A DNA stretch of 64,000 nucleotides from Muraenolepis orangiensis (GCA_027704905.1 JANIIK010000801.1:5001-69000); one strand, 5' to 3'. Counted from the first letter of the stretch, positions 37,797 through 47,200 are shown. The notes: a model not told the origin generated them from the sequence alone. A program made the numbers and translations.

Positions 37797-39821
37797 GTGT
37801 CCAAAAAATGGAATAAGAGATGGGCTCACATCGATCAGCCCTGGCCAGAAGAAGGCACGTTTGATCCAGAGGTTATAAATCAAATGGAGGTGCTTATAAA
37901 CACATATAAGTCCGAACAGACGACATGGAGAAAGGGTCATAACCGAACGAGCAAGCGAGTTTTAGAAACAGCAGTTTTAGAACTATTCAAGGCAGAAGGA
38001 CAGAAGATGCAAAAAGATGCACAAAACAGAAGAGAGAAAGCCCTGGATAGGAACTATGAAGCGGAGAAATTTACGGACAAAATGAACACCCCATTTTCAC
38101 ACATGTCTCCAGTGGTGACTCCACCACCGTACGAGGGAAAAGACACGCTCACTAGTCTGTATCCACAAATGCCAATCCCAAACTCTGACCAACTTCAACC
38201 AGATCGTAAAAGTAAGAAACAGAGGTCATCATCCCCAAATCAGAGAACCGTCAACCTTGCAAAAACATCATCGAGGAAGACGAGGAAAAAACATGGAGAG
38301 AAGGAAAGGTCAAAAGGCCATGGACAGAGCTCTAGTGACGAAGACCAGTGCGCTGGAGGGTATGACCTACAGATCAGAAAGTTGCTGGCGAAAGCTGAAA
38401 GAGAAGGGAGAAAAGTCAGCTGCAAAGAGGAGACTGAAAGCAGTTCAAGCAGCAGTGAAGAAGACAGTGGAGAGGATATCGAAGGATCAGAAGCTGGAGG
38501 TTCTTCTACAGTCTCACCCAGGAAAGGAATGATAGACGAGATGGACGAAGAAGTTACCAGAATTAACAAAGAATTGAGATCTATCGGTGCATCAAAGGGA
38601 AAATTAGGAGCTGAAATAAGTTTGGCCAAAAGACAGCTGCGCTCCTTAGTGAAAAGGATGAAAGGCCTTTGCCGACAGGAGGAAGGGATTAAGGAAAAAC
38701 TCTTTAACATCCAAGAAGAACAGCGAGGGGAACGAAAGAAGTCAAAGCGCAGAATACCGAAAAACTGCCCAGTGTTGGTTAGAGGGCAGAATTTGGAATA
38801 CAAACCATGGGCAAATACGGACATGTCTCAAATAATGGAAAAATTGCCCGTAATCCAGGAAGGAGGTCACCCATGGACTTCAAAAATGGATGAGGCCCTT
38901 ATAGGGACACAGCTTGGCATGGGAGACATCAAAAAACTTTTGGCAACTCTGATGGGTGTGTCTACGATGGAAGAAATTCTGATGTCAGCTGGGCTCCAAA
39001 GATTTGTCGACACAGCAGTATACGACCCAGAGCTCTTTGCAGCGAACAGAGGACGCGTGTGGAAAGCTTTGAGAGACGCATATCCTACCAATGTTCATCC
39101 AGACAGTATTGACATTGAACCAATGAGAGAAGCTGAGAACCCTAGAGCCTATGTGAACCGCGCACATCAACGGTGGAGAGATATCACAGGGAAAGATGCG
39201 GACATAAACTTCCTGGAGCAATCTATTATGAGAGAAAAGATCCAGCAGGGATTGCCCTTGTCAGTCAAAAGCAAACTGGCAGAAGTAGTGGGACTGAGAA
39301 GCATGGACAAGAATGTCTACATGGACCACATAACACATCAGGTGGAACTGTATCGCAAAAAGGAACATACTCTGAAGGAACAAGATCAGGAGACAATCAG
39401 GAAAGTAAACCAAATGCAATTAATGAAAGAGGCTGCAGTTCTGCAGAATCCACCTCAACCGCAACAAATACAGCCACCCCCAAGACAGGCTGCTCCTCTG
39501 CCCCCTTACCTACAGCCCAACTCTGGACAACAACAAGATGGGGGGCAAGGAGGAATAGGAAACATTGGACAACAAGGGTACAATCCAGAGCTACATCCAA
39601 ATATGAAATGTTTTCTATGTGGACAGGCTGGGCACCATTTTTGCAACTGCCCCTACAAAGACAGGATAGATGGAGAAAGAAATAAAAGAGGGTACAGAAA
39701 GCGGCCAACCCAAGAACCGCAGTGGCAGCAACAGCCAACCCAAGAACTGTGGTGGCATAACAGCAGCCCAAGAACCGCAGTGGCAGCAAAAGCCACCCCA
39801 GGGACCGGTAAACCCATATAG
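37797..39821 (+). CDS. gag: Retroviral gag polyprotein (first ATG lost to a stop upstream)
   Basis: The 674-codon open frame encodes matrix, capsid and nucleocapsid regions. Numbering from 37797, there is a PPPY late-domain motif at 109-112 (the type that recruits Nedd4-family ubiquitin ligases), a Lys/Arg-rich then Ser/Glu-rich linker (about 135-235), a likely coiled coil (about 245-315) and a capsid region (about 340-520). The capsid contains a major-homology-like segment around 447-470 (ENPRAY, RWRDITG) as in gammaretroviruses. A Pro/Gln-rich linker with a second PPY and one CCHC zinc knuckle at C605, C608, H613, C618 follow. The last 40 codons repeat a roughly 30-bp Gln/Trp-rich unit. The frame opens at a GTG; the first in-frame ATG is codon 30, so this copy probably cannot make full-length Gag. 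It ends in TAG at 39819, with protease remnants in the same frame beyond, as in readthrough-type gag-pol. Confidence 0.88.
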   Translation: MSKKWNKRWAHIDQPWPEEGTFDPEVINQMEVLINTYKSEQTTWRKGHNRTSKRVLETAVLELFKAEGQKMQKDAQNRREKALDRNYEAEKFTDKMNTPFSHMSPVVTPPPYEGKDTLTSLYPQMPIPNSDQLQPDRKSKKQRSSSPNQRTVNLAKTSSRKTRKKHGEKERSKGHGQSSSDEDQCAGGYDLQIRKLLAKAEREGRKVSCKEETESSSSSSEEDSGEDIEGSEAGGSSTVSPRKGMIDEMDEEVTRINKELRSIGASKGKLGAEISLAKRQLRSLVKRMKGLCRQEEGIKEKLFNIQEEQRGERKKSKRRIPKNCPVLVRGQNLEYKPWANTDMSQIMEKLPVIQEGGHPWTSKMDEALIGTQLGMGDIKKLLATLMGVSTMEEILMSAGLQRFVDTAVYDPELFAANRGRVWKALRDAYPTNVHPDSIDIEPMREAENPRAYVNRAHQRWRDITGKDADINFLEQSIMREKIQQGLPLSVKSKLAEVVGLRSMDKNVYMDHITHQVELYRKKEHTLKEQDQETIRKVNQMQLMKEAAVLQNPPQPQQIQPPPRQAAPLPPYLQPNSGQQQDGGQGGIGNIGQQGYNPELHPNMKCFLCGQAGHHFCNCPYKDRIDGERNKRGYRKRPTQEPQWQQQPTQELWWHNSSPRTAVAAKATPGTGKPI

Positions 39822-40486
39822 GGGCCCGGAAGGGTTATAGGGGTGCCCAGAGAATCCGAAAGGGGGGTGTCAGCTGGTGGTGTATAGGCCGGAAAAGGAA
39901 CCTACCTCCCTATGTCTGGAGAACATATAAGGACAGTCGGATTTGAGGGAATAAAACAGCTGATACCCACCACAAAACCGGTGGAACTCCGATACAAGAA
40001 TCAAAGAGCTATTTTACCTATTCTTGTGTCAAAAACACCCTATGACTTCTTGGAAGAGATACACTATGTAAATTGAACAGTACAGTGAAATGCACACCTG
40101 ACGGCTGTCAGGTAGAAGTACCTTCTGAATATCATCAGTTATCCATGATGGTAGAAGAAGACGCTGCTATGGTATATTGGCTAGGGGACCTTAGCCAAGA
40201 CCTCTTGGAACCAGCAAAGCTGTGGGAGAAGTTCATTTCTGCAAACATCCCCGGTGCTAAACCACCTCAATATCCATCACACTGTACGCTTCAGTACTCG
40301 AAGGATGCCACCAAATCTGACCCAGACGATTGGCTAAAACACCAACCTGAACAAACTCAACTCAGTTCCGGCTGCATAATTTTGGGACCACAAGGAGCGG
40401 CTGTGAAGATAAACAGAGATGATTATCTGAACCAAGAGCATAAAATTGAAGGTGCTACACTGGCTTGCCAGGGAGCAGCCATGTAG
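39822..40486 (+). pseudogene. pol: Protease and pol N-terminal linker remnant
   Basis: After the gag TAG the same frame continues, meets a second TAG at 39885-39887, then reads a retropepsin C-terminal half: the flap-like GEHIRTVGF region near 39918 and the hydrophobic ILPILVS stretch. The N-terminal half with the catalytic D-T/S-G motif is not present. At about 40043-40048 the frame shifts: the conserved LLGRD motif lies in the next frame at 40046-40060 and continues through KCTPDG into a linker of about 130 codons ending at TAG 40484. This linker resembles the segment between protease and reverse transcriptase in gamma/epsilon-like ERVs. No YXDD box or other RT motif follows. Inactive in this copy, with a missing active site, a nonsense codon and a frameshift. 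Confidence 0.75.
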
Positions 40487-41192
40487 CAAGGGGGAAGTGA
40501 GAAGGAAGATCACAAATGAATATGGATTTTGGGCTCCATATTTGTTGGAAAGAATTGACCATGTCATAGGAAGATGCATGGTTTGTTTGAGAAACATATC
40601 TGTTTATGTCACCCAGAAACAGACACAGGAGGAGAAGGAGGACTTGAAGGAGCGAAAAGACGCCATTCAACCAGGCGACAAAGTGTTTGTCAAGATCTAC
40701 CGGAGAAAGTGGCATGACGCCCGACGAGAGGGACCATTCGAAGTCATCCGCACCACAAGAACTGCAATTCAGATCAAGGGATCTCCGACTTGGTACCACC
40801 TACATCACTGCATTAAGGCACCAACAGACCGAGATGAGGAGGAGGTACCACAAGGAGAAGAAAAGGAGGCACCACCTCAAAACAGAGGTACTGCTCCCGA
40901 CTCAGATGATGACATTGAGAATATAGATGATCGCATATCTCCTTTTCCAAGTGATGCCGAGTGCCAGTTCTCAGAAGATGCACAGCACGGAGGGTTCAAT
41001 GCACTTGATTTACGGGATGTTCCAGAACAACCAGAGCCAAACCCAAGAGGCCGTGAGGCCTCCCCCACTGACTCCAGAGAACCAAAGAAATGCCCTGATC
41101 CAGTCCAGCCAAAACGCTCAAGGCCAGTCAGAACCTCGGTCAAACCTATTCGACTCAAAGACTACGACATTGGAGATGTCAACACGGCATAA
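40446..41192 (+). pseudogene. pol: Integrase remnant: zinc-domain part plus C-terminal domain, core deleted
   Basis: The frame overlaps the end of the previous remnant. Residues 1-50 (from 40446, a non-ATG codon) resemble the retroviral integrase zinc-binding domain, with FWAPYLLE and the C-x2-C pair CMVC at about 44-47; the histidine pair is incomplete. At residue about 50 the sequence jumps to the linker and C-terminal domain: QPGDKVFVKIYRRKW (75-89), REGPFEVI (94-101) and WYHLHHC (116-122), matching the gammaretroviral integrase C-terminal pattern. The whole D,D-35-E catalytic core is absent. The tail from about 128 to the stop is acidic and Pro-rich and is probably disordered. With RT and RNase H also gone, this is a deletion product that kept open frames at its joints. 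It overlaps the next frame by 266 bp, as pol and env often do. Confidence 0.8.
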
Positions 41193-41721
41193 GTCTCTGA
41201 GGAGAAATCGACGAGCAAGACAAGGAAATGAAGTCACAGGAATGAAAGGGAGCTCAGTCATACTCCCATGTAACATTGGACTCTATAAAGCAGACGCTGT
41301 ATGGACGAAACAAAACAGGAAACTCAGCGAATTACACTCAAATTCCACACATGAAAACAGAATGAAACAATTTTGGAATTGTTCACTCCTCATCAAAGAT
41401 GTCAAACAGGAAGATGAAGGACAATATGAATGCAGAGATCCGATTTTTCCTTTGTTTAACTATAAGAATACAACCCTAACAGTACAAGAGAACAGTGAAA
41501 ATCTAACACAACCATTAGCAACTTCAATGAAAACAGAAACTCTCATGACTCTAAGTCCACGCAGTACTTTGAAACCAGCTCCCTCAAACTCAAGTACAAT
41601 CTTTGTCTCTACCACCATCAACACACTGAGACCGGATTATCTGAACACAGAAGCCTCCACTGCGAGTATAGCCTTGACTATCGTAACCAGAATCCCACAA
41701 GATCCAGAAGGACTCCAATAG
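40927..41721 (+). CDS. Ig V-set domain protein in the env position, with Ser/Thr-rich stalk
   Basis: This 264-codon frame is in +1 relative to the pol end. Residues 1-83 merely shadow the pol tail; a likelier start is Met84 at 41176. Residues about 104-187 look like an Ig V-set fold: Cys115 in VILPC, Trp126 in AVWTKQ, and Cys169 in the D-E-G-Q-Y-E-C signature of the F strand. Five N-x-S/T sites follow the domain pattern (139, 151, 181, 192, 221). Residues about 190-255 are Ser/Thr-rich, like a mucin stalk. A basic RRNRRAR cluster at 92-98 could be a furin-type site. No signal peptide is visible at either start and no membrane segment before the stop, so the 5' exon and anchor may be lost or spliced. 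It does not resemble standard retroviral surface or transmembrane subunits. Capture of a host immune-receptor-like domain is inference; function unknown. Confidence 0.7.
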   Translation: MIAYLLFQVMPSASSQKMHSTEGSMHLIYGMFQNNQSQTQEAVRPPPLTPENQRNALIQSSQNAQGQSEPRSNLFDSKTTTLEMSTRHKSLRRNRRARQGNEVTGMKGSSVILPCNIGLYKADAVWTKQNRKLSELHSNSTHENRMKQFWNCSLLIKDVKQEDEGQYECRDPIFPLFNYKNTTLTVQENSENLTQPLATSMKTETLMTLSPRSTLKPAPSNSSTIFVSTTINTLRPDYLNTEASTASIALTIVTRIPQDPEGLQ

Positions 41722-42161
41722 AAGCAACACAACCAGGCTTTGGAGTTGGTCTAATTGTGTGATCTGATATCAGTTGTGCTATTCCTATCATACGAGGAAT
41801 GATAACAAGGGGTATTGGTAGAGCGATGAATATACAGGCAGTTCAGATGGCTATCATGCGAGCAGAGATGAAGGCCGATGTGTGTGTTCAATTCTGAAGA
41901 TCGGTACACAGTACTTGAACATCAGAGTGTGTGAAGAGGTTGTAGATGTTTGAAGGGATGCGCCTAGGACAAGGACAATTATTCAAAATACTGTGAAAGA
42001 CAATAAATGATGGACAGACCTAAGTTGGGAAATACTCATCCATTCATATTTCAACTGAATTTTATTTTTATTTTGTTGTATTTGTTTTGTATTATGTTTC
42101 TGGATGCTTGGTCAGACTGCAGACTGACTGAGTTTTCCTTTGGAACCCTGGTGACCACAAG

Positions 42162-42257
42162 ATGAAGCTGATCTTGTGTTTCATTGGTGGATGTATTTGT
42201 GTTGTATTGAACATTGTTACAGTTCATTTATTTCCTTTATGTGTATTATTCTGTTAA
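42162..42257 (+). other. Short hydrophobic ORF, possible leader-peptide remnant
   Basis: ATG at 42162 opens 31 codons that are almost wholly hydrophobic after an initial Met-Lys, the look of a secretory signal peptide, and closes at TAA 42255-42257 just before a long pyrimidine tract. It could be the remains of an env leader. It is too short to be sure, and could be chance in T-rich sequence. Confidence 0.25.
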
Positions 42258-42283
42258 TTTTTTATTTTTTATTTTTTTTCTAG
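42256..42283 (+). promoter_or_regulatory. Candidate 3' splice acceptor (long pyrimidine tract)
   Basis: A nearly pure T tract of about 25 nt, broken only by A, runs into CTAG with AG at 42282-42283. It would suit an acceptor for a spliced subgenomic RNA, but the sequence downstream has no long open frame. Confidence 0.35.
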
Positions 42284-42364
42284 TTTTATCAATGCCGCCA
42301 GTTGGCAATGTTGTTCTGCAGATTGACACTGGGGTTAGTCACTCTGCAAGGAGGGAGATGAAGG

Positions 42365-42412
42365 TTTTCATTGATAAACATTTTCATTGATAAACATTTT
42401 CATTGATAAACA
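42365..42412 (+). repeat. 16-bp direct repeat, 3 copies
   Basis: TTTTCATTGATAAACA is repeated three times head to tail without change. Perfect identity suggests recent slippage. Confidence 0.95.
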
Positions 42413-42533
42413 TCTCTAAATACATAATATGTTGTAGAGAACTACACAGCGATGGGTTACTTTCAAGTATATTCAAGCTTTACATTTATGTCATACAATA
42501 ATCAAATACAATGTCTTTTTTGTCTATTATTCA

Positions 42534-42934
42534 GAGTCAACAGGACTAGTGGAAAGGGCTAATGGAACAATTACATTGGATTTAAATAATATGAAGAGGC
42601 TTAACTAACATGTTTGTCCCTTATAGGATACTTGGACACAGTGAGGAACCAAAGCAGCTAGAAGATGCTAGCTACATGTATAAAATGACTCACATCTGTC
42701 TATGAGTGTCTGTTTGAACAGGAGCAGGCAGCCGATCCAACCTCAGACAAACCATCACCCCAGGTTGAGGACTGGGTATACGTCCGTATCCTAAAACCAA
42801 CATGGGTCCAGTCAAACGTTAAGCGATCATACCAGATCCAAGTCACATCATCTGTCATCCTGATAGATGTGGACCTTGGATACGTCTCAGCGGTTGCAGT
42901 CCAACACAACCTACATATGGATTCCATTGAATAA
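42534..42934 (+). pseudogene. pol: Second integrase-like remnant (core end and C-terminal domain)
   Basis: At 42534-42608 the frame shows STGLVERANGTI, which fits the end of the retroviral integrase catalytic core around the third catalytic residue (Glu in the LVER segment), then a stop at 42606. At 42689-42934, after frameshift and stops, an 81-codon open stretch contains EDWVYVRILK..W and YQIQVTSSVIL, resembling the start and middle of the integrase C-terminal domain. It lies downstream of the Ig frame and differs clearly from the integrase C-terminal domain at 40.67-40.81 kb, so it probably derives from a different ERV lineage or an older copy. The first part is well supported; the C-terminal call is weaker. 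Non-functional. Confidence 0.5.
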
Positions 42935-43803
42935 CATCACACCATGCAGATAACAGGGGTTTTTCTTCTACAGCAACATTAAGAAGATTTGCTAGGACCA
43001 TAACATACCTGATTTAGGGAATCATGGGCCCCCTAGGACCACTAATCATACAATATCTTTTATCAGGATGATAATGTGAAAGTTGAGATATCTTAGAATT
43101 GGTATTGCAGGTATGATGGGTCAACTCATCCCATTGATTTTGGTTAACTAAGATTACATTTTTCAATATGTTTTTGATATAATGCAATCATACTATACAT
43201 ATATATATATATATACAAGTGTGGTTTAATGGTTATGAAGCCTATTCGTATCAGATTAACAGATTTTGTATTTGTTTTGATTGTGTTTAATGTTTTGTGC
43301 TTAATTCCCCCCAAGGAATGGTAAATCATAAATGAAGACCTTAAGGAATGTAATCTTGCATAAGAAAACATGGACATTGTTGTTTTTTTCTGAAAAGCAG
43401 AGTTTTCATTCTGTGCTACATATATACATATTTACCAGAGAGTATATTTACTGAGATACCAGAGAGTAATAATACTACATTATGCAATATTCACAGAAAG
43501 GGGTTTAATCAGAGTTGCAATGCTTGAACTAACGCATGCATGAACCTTGTGAACAATTAACTTTACAGGAAGTCCTGAAGGAGAACAGTGACTGTGGTTT
43601 TTCTTTGATGTTACAACACTGTATGCAGTACAATCGCATATGGTTTTTCAAATTGTCAGTTGAATTGTGCTATGATTCTTTATGCGAACAATATGTTAAT
43701 TGCACTGTTAATTGTGAAACAGGATGATGATGCAATTGAAGGTATATGATGTTTTTGTTATTTGTGTAAACATTTTTGTATTGGGACTTCTTTATAGAGT
43801 CCC
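42935..43803 (+). other. Pre-PPT region with no recognised gene
   Basis: A/T-rich sequence. A good acceptor-like TTTTTCTTCTACAG ends at 42974. A 17-codon stretch at 43019-43072 (GIMGPLGPLII) recalls the start of a gammaretroviral envelope membrane anchor but is closed at both ends by stops. An (AT)n tract lies at about 43191-43216. A 63-codon frame from 43536 has many Cys and no recognisable motif, and I do not call it a gene. Confidence 0.4.
43191..43216 (+). repeat. (AT)n microsatellite
   Basis: A short alternating AT tract, about 26 bp, inside the A/T-rich 3' region of the element. Confidence 0.8.
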
Positions 43804-43814
43804 AAAGGGGGGAA
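43804..43814 (+). promoter_or_regulatory. Polypurine tract (plus-strand primer)
   Basis: AAAGGGGGGAA followed by TA and then the TGTAGT start of the 3' LTR. Position and composition are those of a retroviral PPT, the RNase-H-resistant primer for plus-strand DNA. It appears intact, which matters for an element that must be copied in trans. Confidence 0.9.
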
Positions 43815-43816
43815 TA

Positions 43817-44217
43817 TGTAGTGTATTTTTATACCCTTATTATAATCTAAAACACTGTCTTTGGATCCTCTATACATTGCAGTAGGTGGCTACAGCATAA
43901 TCTGCTGGTGGACCCCAAGGCCCACTAGGACATAGAGATGTGTTAAGCAGTTCCAGATGTGTAGGTGTTGGTGTGCCTTCAGGCCCTTGTAATGGTGCCT
44001 TTAGGCTGGTTTTCAACGGTATCCTACAGAGTGTAACATGAGCTCTAACGTAGAGAGTAGTGCCCTGAAATGTTGTGCAAGCCAAATACGACCCCCTTGG
44101 GGTTTTGAGCCATAAACTTGTGACGTGACGATGAAGACACCGAGGAAGACACCGTGACCAACCAGAGTGCTGGTTGTACCTCTCAGACCAATAGTATTAA
44201 GTTGATGTTTGTTACTT
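43817..44217 (+). repeat. 3' LTR, truncated (about 401 bp of U3)
   Basis: Starts TGTAGT right after the PPT and matches the 5' LTR from 34883 to 35244. It differs by one G-to-T substitution (near 44095) and by 39 extra bases at about 44029-44067 that the 5' LTR lacks. At 44217 it breaks off in GTTACTT and satellite begins at once (AGGCTACACTTGG). The TATA box, R, poly(A) signal, U5 and ACTACA end, about 207 bp in the 5' copy, are missing. Confidence 0.95.
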
Positions 44218-47200
44218 AGGCTACACTTGGCTAAGTTAGTGTTGGCTACACTTGGCTAAGTTAGCGTTGGCAACACTTGGCTATGTTAGAGTAGGCTACA
44301 CTTGGCTAAGTTAAAGTTTGCTATACTTGGCTATGTTAGAGTAGGCTACACTTGGCCATGTAAGTGTTTGCTACTCTTGCCAAAGTTAGCATTGGCTACA
44401 CTTGGCTAAGTTAGCGTTGCTACTCTTGGCTAAGTTAGCATTTGCTACTCTTGGCTACGCTAGCGTTTGATACTTTTGGCAAAGTTATCGTTGGCTACAC
44501 TGGGCAATGTTAGCATTGGCTACCCTTGGCTAAGTTAGCGTTGGCTACACTTGGCTAAGTTAGCGTTGGCTACACTTGGCTAAGGTAGTGTTGGCTACAC
44601 TTGGCTGAGCTAGCATTTGCTACTCTTGGCAAAGTTAGCGTTGTCTACACTGGGCAATGTTAGCATTGGCTACCCTTGGCTAAGTTAGCGTTGGCTACAC
44701 TTGGCTAAGTTAGTGTTGGCTACACTTGGCTAAGTTAGCGTTGGCAACACTTGGCTATGTTAGAGTAGGCTACACTTGGCTAGGTTAAAGTTTGCTACAC
44801 TTGGCTATGTTAGAGTAGGCTACACTTGGCCATGTAAGTGTTTGCTACTCTTGGCAAAGTTAGCATTGGCTACACTTGGCTAAGCTAGCGTTTGATACTC
44901 TTGGCAAAGTTAGCGTTGGCTACACTTTGCTAAGTTGGCGTTGGCTAAACATGGCTAAGTTAGTGTTGGCTACACTTGGCTAAGTTAGTGTTGGCTACAC
45001 TTGGCAATGTTAGCATTGGCTACCCTTGGCTAAGTTAGCGTTGGCTACACTTGGCTATGTTAGAGTAGGCTACACTTGGCTATGTTAGTGTTGGCTACTA
45101 TTGGCCATGTACGTGTTTGCTACTCTTGACTAAGTTAGCATTGGCTACACTTGGCTAAGTTAGCGTTGCTATTCTTGGCTAAGTTAGCATTTGCTACTCT
45201 TTGCTAAGCTAGCGTTTGCTACTCTTGGCAAAGTTAGCGTTGGCTACACTGGGCAATGTTAGCATTGGCTACCCTTGGCTAAGTAACCGTTGGCTACACT
45301 TGGCTAAGTTAGTGTTGGCTACACTTGGCTAAGTTAGCGTTGGCTACACTTGGCTATGTTAGAGTAGGCTACACTTGGCTATGTTAGTGTTGGCTACTAT
45401 TGGCCATGTAAGTGTTTGCTGCTCTTGACTAAGTTAGCATTGGATACACATGGCTAAGTTAGCGTTGCTACTCTTGGCTAAGTTAGCATTTGCTACTCTT
45501 GGCTAAGCTAGCGTTTGCTACACTTGGCAATGTTAGCATTGGCTACCCTTGGCAAAGTTAGCGTTGGTTACACTTGGCTAAGTTAGTGTTGCTACTCTTG
45601 GCAAAGTTAGCATTTGCTACTCTTGGCTAAGCTAGCGTTTGCTACTCTTGGCAAAGTAAGCGTTGGCTAAACTGGAAATGTTAGCATTGGCTACCCTTGG
45701 CTAAGTTAGCGTTGGCTACATTTGGCTAAATTAGTGTTGGCTACACTTTGCTATGTTAGCGTTGGCTACACTTGGCTATGTTAGAGTAGGATACACTTGG
45801 CTAAGTTAGTGTTGGCTACACTTGGCTAAGTTAGCGTTGGCAACACTTGGCTATGTTAGAGTAGGCTACACTTGGCTAAGTTAAAGTTTGCTATACTTGG
45901 CTATGTTAGAGTAGGCTACACTTGGCCATGTAAGTGTTTGCTACTCTTGACTAAGTTAGCATTGGCTACACTTGGCTAAGTTAGCGTTGCAACTCTTGGC
46001 TAAGTTAGCATTTGCTACTCTTGGTTAAGCTAGCATTTGCTACTCTTGGCAAGGTTAGCATTGGCTACACTGGGCAATGTTAGCATTGGCTACCCTTGGC
46101 TAAGTTAGCGTTGGCTACACTTGGCTAAGTTGGCGTTGGCTAAACTTGGCTAAGTGAGTGTTGGCTACACTTGGCTAAGTTAGTGTTGGCTACACTTGGC
46201 AATGTTAGCATTGGCTACCCTTGGCTAAGTTAGCGTTGGCTACACTTGGCTAAGATAGTGTTGGCTACACTTGGCTAAGTTAGCGTTGGCTACACTTGGG
46301 TATGTTAGAGTAGGCTACACTTAGCTATGTTAGTGTTGTCTACACTTGGCAATGTTACATTGGCTACCCTTGGCTAAGTTAGCGTTGGCTACACTTGGCT
46401 ATGTTAGAGTAGGCTACACTTGGCTATGTTAGTGTTGTCTACACTTGGCAGCGTTACATTGGCTACCCTTGGCTAAGTTAGCGTTGGCTACACTTGGCTA
46501 TGTTAGAGTAGGCTACACTTGGCTAGGTTATTGTTGGCTTCTATTGGCCATGTAAGTGTTTGCTACTCTTGACTAAGTTAGCGTTGGCTACACTTGGCTA
46601 TGTTAGAGTAGGCTACACTTGGCTATGTTAGTGTTGTCTACACTTGGCAACGTTACATTGGCTACCCTTGGCTAAGTTAGCGTTGGCTACACTTGGCTAA
46701 GTTAGTGTTGGCTACCCTTGGCTAAGTTAGCGTTGGCTACTCTTGGCTAAGCTAGCGTTTGATACTCTTGGCAAAGTTAGCGTTGGCTATACTGGGCAAT
46801 GTTAGCATTGGCTACCCTTGGCTAAGTTAGCGTTGGCTACACTTGGCTAAGTTAGTGTTGGCTACACTTGGCTAAGCTAGCGTTTGCTACTCTTGGCAAA
46901 GTTAGCGTTGGCTACACTTGGCAATGTTAGCATTGGCTACCCTTGGCTAATTTAGCGTTGGCTACACTTGGCTAAGTTAGTGTTGGCTAGCCTTGGCTAA
47001 GTTAGCGTTGGCTACACTTGGCTAAGGTAGTGTTGGCTACACTTGGCTAAGCTAGCGTTTGCTACTCTTGGCAAAGTTAGCGTTGGCAACACTTGGCTAT
47101 GTTAGAGTAGGCTACACTTGGCTAAGTTAAAGTTTGCTACACTTGGCTATGTTAGAGTAGGCTACACTTGGCCATGTAAGTGTTTGCTACTCTTGACAAA

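Larger units (their letters stand above)
41722..42530 (+). other. Degenerate 3' region after the Ig frame
   Basis: No intact gene. Just after the Ig stop, another frame (about 41712-41897) carries a hydrophobic and then polar stretch broken by one TGA near 41751, which may be the decayed anchor and tail of the same protein. Further on are A/T-rich sequence, a short hydrophobic frame (42162-42257), a strong acceptor-like site (42283) and a 16-bp triplicate (42365-42412). Confidence 0.45.

Noticed and set aside
38240..38824. 194-codon minus-strand frame under gag
   Set aside because: Antisense shadow of the Lys/Glu-rich gag region; Ser/Phe/Leu-rich without motifs.
39173..39685. 170-codon frame overlapping gag
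   Set aside because: Alternative-frame shadow of gag; the CCHC and capsid motifs are in the other frame.
42700..42927. 75-codon minus-strand frame
   Set aside because: Antisense to the integrase-like stretch on the plus strand, which explains the sequence better.
43536..43727. 63-codon Cys-rich frame before the PPT
   Set aside because: Starts with ATG but shows no signal peptide, domain or repeat, and could be chance in A/T-rich sequence.
43870..44085. 71-codon minus-strand frame in the 3' LTR
   Set aside because: Antisense to U3; interrupted in the 5' LTR by the 39-bp difference and without features.
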